Assembly (NCBI GenBank): GCA_963693315.1 | Contig: OY856188.1 | Coordinates: 264,735,114-264,799,113, forward strand | From: Diogma glabrata | Lineage: Eukaryota; Arthropoda; Insecta; Diptera; Cylindrotomidae | DNA: 64,000 bases | Direction of reading: 5' to 3' | Part shown: piece by piece, positions 32,355-43,619 of the stretch | How the letters are laid out: the number at the start of each line of letters is the position of its first letter | Position numbering within the stretch: position 1 is the stretch's first letter | Translations under genes and position numbers: made by a program | The notes under the pieces: generated by a model | What the model saw: only the letters and a program-made list of their open reading frames with translations | Told to the model about the DNA's origin: nothing | The model's database searches: none

Positions 32355-32485
32355 ATTTTTTTTTAAATAAAAAAGGGTTGTGTAATAGGAATAACAATAT
32401 GTGTCACAACAACACATAGAACTCTTTAAAGACCTAAGTCACACAGCAACATGCATTCTGAGGTATTGGTGGACGTTATTTAAAA
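32355..32485 (-). mobile_element. LINE 3'-end stub, minus strand
   Basis: On the complement: CACCAATACCTCAGAATGCA, then ACTTAGGTCTTTAAAG, the conserved hairpin (ATGTGT, 7-nt loop, ACACAT), CCTATTACACAACC and a short A-rich tail (T run 32356-32364 on the plus strand). It matches the last codons and 3' UTR of the intact LINE (about 4770-4895). A severely 5'-truncated insertion, as is typical for LINEs. Confidence 0.85.
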
Positions 32486-32829
32486 TTGACTTTTGTTAAA
32501 CTAACTAGCTTTCATTACAGTTTCGAAGCAGCAAATCCAATTCAAAAATGCAATCCAAACCAAAAGGATTCAAGAAAGTAACAGTGAACAAAAACTAATT
32601 AAACCGAAAATATTACTTTACGTCAATACTGCCTTACAGGAACTATACCATTTTACTTTCAAACTAAGAATAGTAACAATCAAAGTGGAACAATTACTTT
32701 CAATATAAGAATTATTATTTGCCTTATAGTACAGGTAGGAAACCCATGCATTTTGGCTATAAGTTCTGTGGTCAATTTTTATGGAACTCATGGCTTCCAA
32801 GTCCCACCCCTACGTAGGAAGTGAAGTTT
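32486..32829. other. No feature recognised
   Basis: AT-rich; the 60-codon frame at 32618-32800 has no motif. Confidence 0.4.
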
Positions 32830-33029
32830 ATTCTTTTATATATCTTACCAACCATCAAACAAAAGTGAGGCAGAGACGTTCCCCTTCCGTAATGATGTGC
32901 ACTAGCTTCAGATAATCTGGAGAAATAAGGGCAGTTGAAGTGAGATCCAGGTCGTGTTCACTGCTACTCGTGAGTGCATATATACAGGCTATGCGAGAAA
33001 GGGCATTAGGAACACTATTCAGGCTTTCC

Positions 33030-34660
33030 TTAAGGTATTCTATATTGAAGTAATACCCTTGAAGTCAAATGGCTAGATAATTTTGTTGTTGCATTAACCA
33101 TTTCCAGGATGCATGGTCCGTCATAATCTTAAAAGGATAACCTTCAAAATAGGCTTTGAATTTTTTTAATGCCTAGAATGACTGCAAGCCACTCGTTCTC
33201 ACCTACACTGATGTTTCTTTGCGTTCAACTTTTTGAACATGAAGGATTTAAAAAAAAAAGATGTTCAAGAACATCATCGTCTAGCTGTGCCAATACCAAA
33301 TCGGCACCATCCTTGCTAGCATCACACTGTAGCATGAATTATTTGGAAAACTGTTTCTTGATAGCCAAGAACGTATTCACGTAGCCAGCGTCAGTTTCTT
33401 TCGTCCACTTAAATTTTCCGTGCGATTTTTTTAACAAATCGGTGATTGGCGTCGTAAGAGACGTACACTCAAAAATGAACCTACGGTAGAAGCCCGACAT
33501 TCCTATGAAACTTCGAACTTGGCACAACGATGTCGGAATCGGGAACGCTGCAAAAACAGACTTTATCATTATCAATTATGATACCATCCTGACCTATTCT
33601 GTAGCAGAAGTACTTGCCATCTGGCGATAAAAACAGCCATAAGTCGTAAAGCTGTATTTGCAGATTTTCCATAAAAGTGATTAGCAACTTTAGATAATAT
33701 TTGAAGATGCGATTCAAAAGTAGATGTTACAATTAGTAAATCGTCGAAGTAGATGAATACCTGTTTTTAAGGTCAGGAAGTATCGCACCATCCATGAGCA
33801 TCGTTAGAGCCCGCTTTGTAGAGGCAAAATGGCATACGAATGAACTAAAAAAGTGAACAACCTGGTACAGTGAATGCCGTTTTTGCTCGCGATGATAATT
33901 TTATGTGTTTCTGCCAGAACGCATCTTTCAGATCAAGACTCGAACTAACTGTACCCAAGACGACTTTATTTCCTTTCTATTTGTGACCGTTTTGTGGCCT
34001 GATTCACTGTACGTGAATCTAAACATGATCGTATCTTACCTGGTTTACGAACCAACATTATCGGAACGCTCCAAGGTCTAGTCAAAGTCTCAGTTATCCC
34101 AAAAGACAGCATTCGATCCAACTCCTCCCTCATTAACTTCTCGATAGCCGGAGATACGAGATAGTGTTGATGACATATCCTCTGTATCGATGACGTGCTC
34201 CAATGCATCCGGTCTTTTCCAATCCCAGCTTCGAGAAGGACTGAAGGAGTTGGATGGCATTTTCCAGCCTTTGTTGTTCGATTGATGTCAATGAGAATAA
34301 AAAGGAATCAACTGTTCCTATAGCCAAACTTTGAAGTGAAGGTTGGTACAGAGTAAATAGTTTAAAGAAGTCTATGCCAAGTACAAGTTCTGTGTAAGGG
34401 ATGGGATTACCATCAACTCAATGTTTTTCTTGATTCCTATGCAGGTCGCGCTCGTGACAAAGTATGCCGATGAATCGGTTGGTTCCTACCATCGCCACAA
34501 GGTTAATAGTTCAGGAGGTTCTAAAATCTTGGAAGCAAATAAACCACCTATCGGACTTATAGAAGCGCCACTATCTAGCAAGCCTAGCCGCTTGGAATTT
34601 AAAATTTCGACCTCAGCGTATCTTGGATCGATTTTGACAGAAGTTATCTTTAGTTATAAG
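33030..34660 (-). pseudogene. gypsy-like pol remnant: protease, RT, RNase H
   Basis: The protease shows GLLDSGASIS (about 34600) and LVLGIDFFKLF (about 34360). The RT starts with YLVSPAIEKLMREELDRML and PWSVPIMLVRKPGKIRSCLD (33966-34170), passes the polymerase box YFDD (33735-33746, within FIYFDDLLIVTS) and ends with the connection region VRSFIGMSGFYRRFIFECTS (33339-33575). RNase H follows: GENEWLAVILGIKKFKAYFE and GYPFKIMTDHASWKW (about 33080-33190). At least four frame changes and several stops separate these blocks, so it is dead. The order protease-RT-RNase H is standard for Ty3/gypsy. Confidence 0.85.
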
Positions 34661-34794
34661 CTTGTTTATTAACTAGAGTTAATAAGAAAGATGTTTTTAA
34701 TGTTCGGCGTTTTTTTGATACTGTTGTAACTTGTAATCTGCTAACAGATCGACCACGACGGTGGTCAATCTGAGTAGGGTTAGTTAATCACTAG

Positions 34795-36151
34795 TTATAA
34801 TATCTGAGTTGGGTTAGTTAATTCACTAGCGCTAATGGTATCTTTTCCTATAGAATTCTCTCCTTTAGGTACTGTATCTTTGTTCTTTAAGTAAAATGGC
34901 GAGCCCGTTATCATTACTGGGTCACATGGTGTGGAATCTATGTTAAGAAGCGTGAGTCTGGCTTGACCCTGCTTCCTTTTGAGTTTAAATGACAGCTTGT
35001 GCACGTCCCTTTCATCCCTATTGTTGAAATTAGGCGCACCTTGAAAAGCAAGAAAATCACCATTCGAAATGGTGAGGTGCGAAAGTGAAATGTGAATATC
35101 ATCTTCTGATGTTTCATTAATATAATCTTCCGTTGTTGTAATTTTCGTAAATATCAGGTGTGTTGGTGTGGAGAAGTGCCAAGAATGTGTTCGTCTCTCG
35201 AAGTCGCCACTTAATCGCAAAATCGCATTAAAGAATGCATCGAAGGTTTCCACCGGCCGTTGTTTCCTAGCTCGTATTTTGTTAAAAACTTCATAATCCA
35301 TGTCACAACTTCCAAACTAAGTCTTTGTTTTTCCACACAAATCCCTCCATGTCATCCTATCTAGTTCTTCTACGATGGTAACGCCAACACCAATCAACGG
35401 CCTCAAATTTAAAGAGTAGGAGGGTATGTGCGACCAAAATGTCACCACCGGAGAAAGACAAGATTGTTCACCCTTCAAATTCTATAAACGAACTCTTCAA
35501 TATTAAGTACATCGAACCTGTCATTGAATATTATGCTCCAGCCACTGATAGTTTTGGCGTTCCGCTCGTGATTGGATTGATTTCTTTTTGATATTGGATT
35601 TGGAATTGGAACCATAGTTGCATTTGCTAGAGTTGAAGCTCGAACTTGTGAAGTCGACAGAGAAACTAAGTTCTGGAATTGATGCTTAGGTTAACTCGTT
35701 CTATTAATATGAGAAGAATATAGCTAGGTTCTTGCATTGTACCTCTTAAAGTTTTATGGAATTCATCTTCGGTGTTTACTTGATTGTGGTGATGTTCAAT
35801 TTCGGTAGATTCAGAATCCGGCTGTCGATGTGATGGAATTGGAGTAAACTCTGGAGTTTTCACGCTACCACTTACTACTATAACTTCATTAACACGCTTC
35901 CTCGCGGCGAGATTGTGTAGCCATTTAATTAAGTTATTAATGGCACACGTTTTACTCCTTATCGGTTTAATGTCGACACCACGTTCAGTTGTTTGACAGT
36001 TCGGACAAGCTTTATTGCCTTAAAACTGGTCAAATCCGCAGTGGTTATGAAAGATATGGTTGCAAGGGATCCGTATTAGTTGCTGGGTTTAGAAATTATA
36101 TTGGCATATGAAAGAAAGCTCTGGTGATCTATTTATGTTTGTGGTAGCCAT
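34795..36151 (-). pseudogene. gypsy-like gag remnant with N-terminal RING-H2-like segment
   Basis: The first in-frame ATG is at 36151. With two TAA stops ignored, one frame runs for about 125 codons. It carries ICQYNF, then IRIPCNHIFHNHCGFDQF and KACPNCQ, giving C-x-H-x2-H-x2-C followed by C-x2-C, the second half of a RING-H2 finger; the first CxxC pair is damaged. A capsid-like gag follows: ISGWSIIFNDRFDVLNIEEF and WCWRYHR (about 35560-35390) in shifting frames, then DYEVFNKIRARKQRPVETFD and AFFNAILRL (35301-35200). These match the gag of insect gypsy-type elements. A RING finger ahead of gag would suggest ubiquitin-ligase activity in the ancestral element; that is inference. Confidence 0.65.
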
Positions 36152-36165
36152 ACTAAAGGTTAAAG

Positions 36166-36290
36166 TGTCACGAGTACAAACTTCTTAATTTCAAGTTGGT
36201 AATTGAGAGCAAGGTTAATTATTAAAAATTAAAATCAATAATGTTTGTATTAGTGTGTTTGTTTCATTATTAATTTTTGTGTTTTGTGTT
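36166..36290. repeat. Direct repeat 1, possible LTR edge
   Basis: TGTCACGAGTACAAACTTCT at the start and AAAATCAATAATGT with GTGTGTTTGTTTC further on match the segment at 37141. It sits 14 bp upstream of the gypsy-like gag start; on the minus strand it ends in CA, as an LTR would. Confidence 0.5.
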
Positions 36291-36584
36291 AGTATCTAAA
36301 ATTTGTCCGGTTGTAGTGAGGACTCACAATTGAATTAAACTTGATATTTTGTCATTAAATTTAAATATCGAATTTAGAATAGAAATTTAGAATATTGTTA
36401 GTAAAAATACGGATTATAGTAGAGAAGTACCTTTATTTCCTACTAATTATCAAGAAATGGGTAAGGAAAATTAGTTAGGTCTTCGGAATACATGAATTTA
36501 TCCCGTTATTGAGGTATCATTGTTATGAGTTCCGAAAGCGTTTGTAATATTCTTTTTTTGTTGAATACTTATGTGTTATTTGGT

Positions 36585-36715
36585 GGTGGAAGGAATTCAG
36601 TAATTATGAATCCCTGTACACCAATTACGCGTTGTGTTTTAGGTGCGACCGATGTTTTGCGGTGGAAGGTATTCATTGATTGTGAATCTCTTTGCACCAA
36701 TTATGTGCCGTGATG
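36585..36715 (+). repeat. Degenerate tandem repeat, about 75 bp x 2
   Basis: GGTGGAAGGNATTCANTNATT, then GAATCNCTNTNCACCAATTA, occurs twice within the region between the two LTR-like repeats. Confidence 0.75.
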
Positions 36716-37140
36716 AAGTGCAAGTAAATTATTTTTGTTAAAGAAGGCTTTCGAGAAAATAGAATGACCTTAACTCGGGCAAAGAACCATAATTCAGATA
36801 CAAGCGATATTAAAGTTGTAATATTTTTGGTGTTTAGGGCAGTCAAGATGATAATAAGTCCTAAACATGAATTACGAACCGTGATGGTGGTACATGTTAA
36901 TGTTTGTGATGTTATTATCTTTCAATTTTAATGATGAAGTTTTAGGCAGAAATGAAGAGCTGCACTTAAAAGTTTTGTTTAAGAAAGAAAATTCAATTGA
37001 GGTCTTCAACTTGGTGGTAATCGAAATAACAGACATTGTGTCTGAAACTTTCGAGAGCATTTTACTATATATTGGTATTTTGTTAACTCCTTAGAGTGGA
37101 TTGGAAACAAAATTCTCTCGAAAATTTTAGAAGGGTGTGA

Positions 37141-37250
37141 TGTAACGAGCACAAAATTCTAAATTTTAAATTGGCAATTGATAACCAGATTAATCATTAA
37201 AATCAATAATGTTAGTATAAGTGTGTTTGTTTCTAAATTAAGTCTAACGT
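37141..37250. repeat. Direct repeat 2, possible LTR edge
   Basis: TGTAACGAGCACAAAATTCT and AAAATCAATAATGT with GTGTGTTTGTTTC match the repeat at 36166; start-to-start spacing is 975 bp. Either a tandem LTR arrangement or the two ends of a small non-autonomous LTR element. Confidence 0.5.
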
Positions 37251-37291
37251 AACACATTGTTTTTTATTGTTAACGTAAAATTTATAAAACA

Positions 37292-37330
37292 CTAGCGGGA
37301 CCCGGCGTGCTTTGCTACGCCTATAAATAA
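37292..37330 (-). terminator. Helitron 3' terminal hairpin and CTAG
   Basis: On the minus strand: a 7-bp stem with one bulge (GGCGTAGC, AAA loop, GCACGCC), then GGGTCCCG and the terminal CTAG at 37295-37292. Helitron replication is thought to stop at such hairpins. Confidence 0.75.
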
Positions 37331-38454
37331 AGTTTGTGTGTATACATTTTGTTGACGTAGCAATAATTTCAAAGAGTAGTAATGAGAAATGGTTTTCTAT
37401 TTTTTTTTTTAATATGAATGTAAAAGGATCAGCACTCTAGTTGATCAGCAAAATATAAAAAAATAGTATTATATATAAAACAAAGAATATATAAAAAATA
37501 CGCGATTATATAAGTTTTCAGGTGTGTAATCTATTTAGAACATTATACGGAACAAAAATCGATTCACAAATTTTCACAGTGCTCATGCGGTTTAATATAC
37601 GCTTTCTTTGCCGGTAGGTTACTAAAAACGTTGCAAAAAATTTTGATCGGTATATGATTTTATGGTCAACAAGTGCAGTAAGAATAGCGACAATACATTC
37701 GATTAAGGTATAGAAGAAGTGATGCAAAAAAGGAATAAAAGAAGTGATGCAAAAAAAATCAAAATTATTTGGAAGTTTTTGTATATGAATTCATAGGATT
37801 TGAATTCATAGGATGAGAAATATTTCTATTTAGTCAACATTTTAAGTCATTTTAAAGTCATTATTATTGAATGTTGCAAATCAATGCGAAACTAATATCT
37901 TACACACGGTCAATATATTGGCATATATGATCCATATATGGACAACATTAATGGAATATTAATTTTTAAGCGAATTTGTGAGTAATTATTGCTCAAAGTA
38001 ATTATTAAAAGTATTATTCCTGATAATAAGTAATTATTGTCGGGATTGAACTCACGCTCATCAGAGACATCATAGTTCAAAGCCATCTTACAGACTCAGC
38101 CACAGTGGATGAAACAACAACGAAACATATTTCAATTTTCATGTTCAGATAATTTCTAAATTGAAACTTCATTATCGCATATTTATTTAAATTGAATTCT
38201 TCATCTGTGATTATACAATTGTAAATTGTATTTGTTCCCGACACGAAACACACAAAAACTGTTTTAAAGAAGTTTTTCTGAGAGAAAATAAAAAATGCTT
38301 TAAAATTGCAAAACTCATGTGAATTAAAATAATTACTTTAGCTTAATCACTCTAAAAATCTCTAAAAACTATTTATTTAACACCAAATAGTGTAAACCTT
38401 TTGTTTATTTAACATTATAATTGTCATTTGTCATTGTCATTTGTCGGTATCTCA

Positions 38455-38652
38455 TAAGAAAGAAAATTCAAGAAAACTCGTCTTGAGTTGTTGATGGTCA
38501 TTGCAAAAGCGAGTCGCATTGGAAACTAAACGTTTGAATTCAAATGCCATATCTGTTGCGATCATTGAAATACGTAGCAACAGTACATCTTCCACTTTGA
38601 ATTTTCCATTCAAAATTGTAGCTTCAACGACATTGTTCATCATCTTTTTCAC
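38455..38652 (-). pseudogene. Helitron helicase C-terminal fragment
   Basis: Relic of the PIF1-like helicase of the Helitron Rep/Hel protein. It reads NVVEATILNGKFKVEDVLLL, RISMI and MAFEFKRL. After a frame change it continues FPMRLAFAMTINNSRR, which corresponds to the conserved RLAFAMTINKSQG region (helicase motif V/VI area). Sequence after that does not match the family, so the C-terminus is cut. No Rep nuclease (HUH) motif or upstream helicase motifs were found between 38.7 and 41.2 kb. Confidence 0.85.
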
Positions 38653-39963
38653 CTAAAATTTCCAAAAAAATGTGCTCTTTCAAAATATTTGACATATTAT
38701 TTTAATAAAATATTATACATTCATTTTTCTATTTCATAAAATTATATTCAACGAAAAAAAACATTGATCAAAGCAAGCTACGCGCATAAACCGATATTTA
38801 AAAAAAAACCAATTAAAATAATTATCACCAATCACCAATGAAAAAATAATACACGACAATTGGAAAAAGCAAGCGTTGTGTATTTGGAAAACTTTAACAT
38901 TAAAACCAATTTTTTAAATACAAATATGGCACCATCTATTGGCTAACCCAAATTTATACGCCTCATAAATTTTAATAATCACACTATCTATATATTGGTC
39001 AATAAAAAAAATTTGACATGAAATTGGAGAGTTGACGTTAACTTTAACTTAACCGTAACTCAAGACTCTATACCAAATTTTGATGTTGGTAAGAAATTAG
39101 GTATTCTTTGACGTTTGATTTGATATTAATTTTGGTTTTGTAATCAATTTTATAAATCAATCAATGCTTTAAAAGTAACAAACTGATTTCACAATCAAAA
39201 TTTAAAATAATAAATTTCGAAATAAACATTTGATACAAAATTTAAAAATAAAAAAATTTATTTTCATATTAATTTCATGCTAATATTTGGCTTTAATTAA
39301 AGTCGCTCTTTTTATATCTTTTGCATTTTTTAATAAATAAAATTTTATTTTTATGGACACTTGCAATTAAATATTAGTTTTCTTCAGTTTTTATACTAAA
39401 CGTCAAAAAATCCTTAAGATAGAATGAAATGAACTTTACGTTAAGTTTACGTACCGACTATAAATGTTCTAGTGCATTTTCATACATTTGTACTTTACGT
39501 TAAGTTAAAGTTACCGACTATAAATCAAGCATAAAGGTTGTAAAATAAATTTTGCTAGTTTTTCATCCAGTTTTGATGACAATTTTTTTACCTCTAATCG
39601 TTCTATTTTAATTAGCAATACGTATAAGAGTATTTTTCAATTTGATAATGATTTTTGTAAATTAACATTGAAGACCAATGAAAAATTTAAAAAAATAAAA
39701 AAATAAATTTAAATTATTGTTTTCTTTATTTTTACTCTTATTTTTATTCAAACTTTATAAAAACCAATACCCTAATTTTTTATAGATTTCGATACTTTAT
39801 AGCACTACTATAATTAATATATAACCTCCACAAAATTGTTAATAATCTTTGGTAACGTATTTGACATAGCATAATATGCTTTTCGTTTATTATCAAATAT
39901 AAAACAAAACTTTTTTACTAAAACAAATTTGATAGTCTAATAATGGCCTTATACGAAGTTAAG

Positions 39964-40187
39964 CGCTATACACCTGAGCTAAACTATAAAAAAAAGCGAA
40001 CTATGTTTTTAAAAAATAATGTATATAACGTAATTATAGAAAAAAACAATACCGAAACAAAATATTTAAAAAAGAAAAGAAAAACGGAAACATTACATTT
40101 TTTTGAAAAAGCTTTATTCGCATTAAAACATTACTTTTTTAAAAACATAGTTCGCATATTTCGCATAGTTTAGCTCAGGTGTATAGC
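39964..40187. mobile_element. 224-bp snap-back MITE inside the Helitron
   Basis: Arms of about 55-60 bp; ends GCTATACACCTGAGC and GCTCAGGTGTATAGC pair perfectly. The 76-codon frame at 39943-40173 is an artefact of this palindrome. Confidence 0.85.
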
Positions 40188-40429
40188 ACGCCTGAAGTTT
40201 ACTATCAATTGAATAAATTGATTTACGCTGCCATCTGAAAGTTGGCATATGAACAATCCATATTTAACATTTAATATACAATTAAAAAATATTTAGGCAT
40301 TTAATCAAGATAATAACTATCCTATCTCTCAAGCTGGACCGGATACACACCGGATACACACATTGTACAAAATTTCACTAAGATTGGTTACGTTGTTACG
40401 GAGTTCATCGCGGACAAACATCGTGGCAC

Positions 40430-40450
40430 GTGATTTTTATATATATAAGA
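40430..40450 (-). repeat. Second, internal Helitron 5' terminus
   Basis: TCTTATATATATAAAAATCA reads from 40450 on the minus strand, followed by CGTGCCACGATGTTTGTCCG, closely matching the outer terminus at 41220. Confidence 0.8.
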
Positions 40451-41285
40451 AGATTATTTTTAAGTCGATCAAACATGAAAATGGCCAAAATTTCCCATAC
40501 AAACTTGTATGAAAAATTTAACCTATTTTCGTATTTCTTTTACGGACAGAAGAAAATAAAGTATTTTATATATTATGCTCAATATTGTCAGTAATTGTCA
40601 GTAATAGATCATAAAGAAACTTAAATTATTTAATTGTAGTATAATGAGAAATTTCATAGATAATTTTTAAAATTATTCAAGTTGTGTTTTGAAATGAAAT
40701 CCCATATAAATTTTATTGAATTTATTCTCTTTGCCCCCTTTTGCAGCGCCAAAAGAAATTTAAATTATTTAATTGTAGCAAAATGAGAAATTTCATAGAT
40801 AATTTTTAAAATTATTCAAGTTGTGTTTTGTATGAAATCCCATATAAATTTTATTGAATTTCGTTTCTTTTCCCCCTTTTGCAGTACCATTGCAGCAAAT
40901 ACCGGAACAAAATAATCGCTCAATAACATATGATAGTCTATATGGACCCTACATGGATGATTAAAAAGTCGATAAAGCAGGTTTGACAGTAAATTAATTA
41001 ATTTACGCCGCCATCTGAAAGTTTGCTTATGAACTATCCATATTTAACATTTAATTCGTAATTAAAAAATATTTAGGCGTTCAATCAAAATAAAAACTAT
41101 CCTATCTCTCAAGTTGGACCATTATACACACACTGAACACAATTTTATTAAGATTGTTTACGTTGTTGCGGAGTTTATCGCGGACAAACATCGTGACATG
41201 TGATTTTTATATATATAAGATATTAAAATAAATTGTAATTGTAGCTGATTAAAAGCTGTTTCTGTTGTTTTGCTATTTTTATTTC

Positions 41286-41400
41286 CAGGGCTATCCAGGG
41301 CTATCCCAGGGCTATCCTATTCTTATATTGAAAGTTACTATTCCACTTTGAAAGTTAGTATTATCATATTTAAAGTTCCTGTTCTCATATTGAAAGTAAA
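41286..41400 (+). repeat. Two adjacent short tandem arrays
   Basis: First CCAGGGCTATC about three times (41286-41317), then a unit of about 21 bp four times (41318-41399; TATTCTTATATTGAAAGTTA and variants). Confidence 0.8.
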
Positions 41401-42690
41401 ATGGTACACATTTAAAAACTGACCAAAATAATGTTAGCCTAGGGAACCAAGAAATATCAAAGTCGTAAACTCATTTTAACTCACTAGATGATTCGTATTT
41501 TGGAAATTTGTGGGAAGGTGCAATAACGTCAATAAAGTATCATCTGGAGCAGCATAATTACAAAAATATTTTCGCTGCCAAACAACTTTACACATTTGGA
41601 GGAAAATGAAAAACATGCCAACAATTCGGACAACATATATTTGGAAGAAATGCCAGAAAGGCATGTTAGCCTTCTAAAATCAATTTCATACAAGATCAGA
41701 GTAAGCATTCTCAAATCAACAATTAAGCATGCTCAGGAAAGGATAAGGATAAGTTTTGGATGGATAAATATATAATTACTCCCGATCCTCTTTTTGCACC
41801 CTTTACAAACTTTTTGAATAGTTAAAGACACCATGCACTTTTTGAATGATTGTGTAGTGTGATAAATTACGATTTACGATGACCTTTACCCTTCGCCAAA
41901 ATTACTCATTTTGAAATCGATTTTGAAATTTGTGTTTACCGAAGATAAATTTTGAAGCAAATATCAGGGTTTTTTCTGCACATTTGGATCCAACCCAAAA
42001 TGACAATGTTTTATTCTTGTTTTCTTAAATCCGATGCTAAACACAGGAAATAATTTTAATTTTGACTACTACAGATTAAATCAAAAACAATATCTACCAA
42101 CATTATCGTACACAAAAAAAGTTTCACCACTTGAGTATGCATTGTACAAGGATTAAAAGAACAAACTTTAATTTTTTAGTTTTCATTTCCTGTTAAGCTC
42201 ATTTAAAGTTTTATATTCATTCTATTTTTACAATTTTTCTAGTTCATTGTCTTGTTGCAATTGTATACGTTTGTAAGCATTAAAGTTCGTTTTTTTAAAT
42301 ATACATACATAAAAGAAAAACTCTAAAACATAACAAACAACAAAACTGAACAGGAAAAAAGTAAACATAAAAGTGTAAAAGTTAGTTTTTTATGCTTACA
42401 CAAACAAACGGAAAATGTGAAAAATACATAAAGTGTTTAATCTGGGATTAATGATGGAGTAGAGTAGACTTTCTTGATTTTTTAGACAAACATAAATATA
42501 AATCACTTTAAGTCATCAAAAGAAAGATGACGATGTTATTGAACAAAAAAACGATCTAACGATGGATTATTTTTATAATAGCTATTAAATTTTTTTATAT
42601 ATAGTATGTTGCCACAATAACTAGATTTTGTTGATGTAAAATTTAATCAAATTTGAAAGGAAAATAAAAACTTTATAATATTTTACTTAC
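41401..42690. other. No gene recognised; probable beat intron
   Basis: AT-rich sequence just downstream (minus strand) of the beat exon. Small frames at 41476-41714 (minus) show no motif. Confidence 0.4.
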
Positions 42691-42826
42691 ATACTACTTC
42701 CATTCTACCTTCTCCTTGAACTGAAGCAAAACTTGGAGCTTCAGCTGACACTTCACATCGATATAATCCTGTGGTTTTTAAAGTGACCGCTTTTAATTTG
42801 ACGTGTGTACTATTTGATAAATTTTC
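42691..42826 (-). CDS. Beaten path family gene, internal exon (Ig domain)
   Basis: Beat proteins are secreted or membrane-anchored immunoglobulin-superfamily proteins that act at neuronal surfaces in axon guidance, pairing with Side-family receptors (family knowledge). This exon encodes ENLSNSTHVKLKAVTLKTTG, then LYRCEVSAEAPSFASVQGEG and RMEVV. It covers strands E to G of the first Ig domain with the YxC core (the disulphide cysteine) and the Beat hallmark EVSAEAPSF. On the minus strand the acceptor is TTTCTAATTTTCAG and the donor GTAAGT. The exon is 136 bp, enters in phase 0 and leaves after the first base of a codon (T), fitting a following Tyr or Phe. No other Beat exon was found, so flanking introns run at least 20 kb each way within the window, if the gene is intact. 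Which beat paralogue it is cannot be settled here. Confidence 0.88.
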
Positions 42827-43619
42827 CTGAAAATTAGAAAAATAAAAGTTAATTAAGCCTAATCACAACTTTTCTAGTATCTTTAAAAAAATTTCCAGAT
42901 TTATTGAAATTTTTATTACAATCTTATACTTGATCGAATAGGAAAAGCCTCTTCTAAGATAAGATTTCAGTAATCAATTCAATCTATATTGAATCGTAAA
43001 TTTAAACATAATTTTTATTTTGTAACGAAATCTGATACAATTTAATTCAAACAATAAATTAATTCAAATGTAATATAAAATGAATGAATAAATAAAAAAA
43101 ATGATTGATTGGAAATTGTTCGAAAACTGAATAATTTTCTTTTACTTTATTTAATTTCAGAAAAATCTCGGATTCGAAATTAGATTTCAATTTAGAAAAC
43201 AAACGAAAGGATTTTTATATAATTTAAATATTTACATTTTTTATATCTATTTGATGTAGAAGATTTTATCTTAATTTCAAATGGAAATGGAGAACTACTT
43301 CAATAATATTACATCTAGAAAGCTTGTGTACTTAGAAACTTTCTAAAAATTGCTCGAGTCGAGAAACAACCGTTTATATAACTCTATACCTGAGCTTTAA
43401 TCATTGAAGAAACCAGTGAGTCACCTGATCAAGGCATGTGACTATAGTTGATTTTTTGGCATACCAATTTTAGTATTGCTCGTGATTTTTTTTTATTTAC
43501 CATATTATTATTTTAAAATAGTAATTGATGTCATATTTTATTATATAATAGGAGCTTTTGTTTGGTTATCCATTTAAAAAAGAACAAAAAAAAAACAAAA
43601 ATTGGATTTATCGAAACCT
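42827..43619. other. No feature recognised; probable beat intron
   Basis: AT-rich sequence directly upstream (minus strand) of the beat exon; nothing else seen. Confidence 0.4.

Larger units (their letters stand above)
32830..36160 (-). mobile_element. Decayed Ty3/gypsy-like retrotransposon
   Basis: In minus-strand order: RING-like segment and gag (36151-34795), aspartic protease (about 34660-34300), reverse transcriptase (34210-33340) and RNase H (33190-33030). The element decays before any integrase motif can be seen. Stops and frame changes occur in every domain. Possible LTR-like repeats lie upstream at 36166 and 37141. This is an ordinary genomic relic and cannot make a working product. 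Confidence 0.85.
37292..41220 (-). mobile_element. Helitron (rolling-circle transposon), decayed
   Basis: The minus-strand 3' terminus at 37292 ends CTAG followed by T, preceded by GGGTCCCG and a hairpin (GGCGT with ACGCC, inner GC-AAA-GC). The minus-strand 5' terminus at 41220 starts TCTTATATATATAAAAATCA and is preceded by A. These are the expected TC...CTRR ends with insertion between A and T. A helicase C-terminal remnant lies at 38455-38652 near the 3' end, as expected. A second 5' terminus in the same orientation lies at 40450, so the unit is a partial tandem: 40450-37292 plus an extra 5' portion 41220-40451. The latter also contains a 135-bp duplication (about 40610-40745 and 40746-40880). 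A snap-back MITE (39964-40187) is nested inside. Confidence 0.8.

Noticed and set aside
33169..34672. Plus-strand frames at 33169-33384 and 34421-34672
   Set aside because: They lie opposite gypsy-like RNase H and protease coding on the minus strand and have no motifs of their own.
39943..40173. 76-codon open frame in the Helitron
   Set aside because: It spans almost the whole snap-back MITE at 39964-40187, so its openness comes from the palindrome; the peptide is Lys/Phe-rich with no motif.
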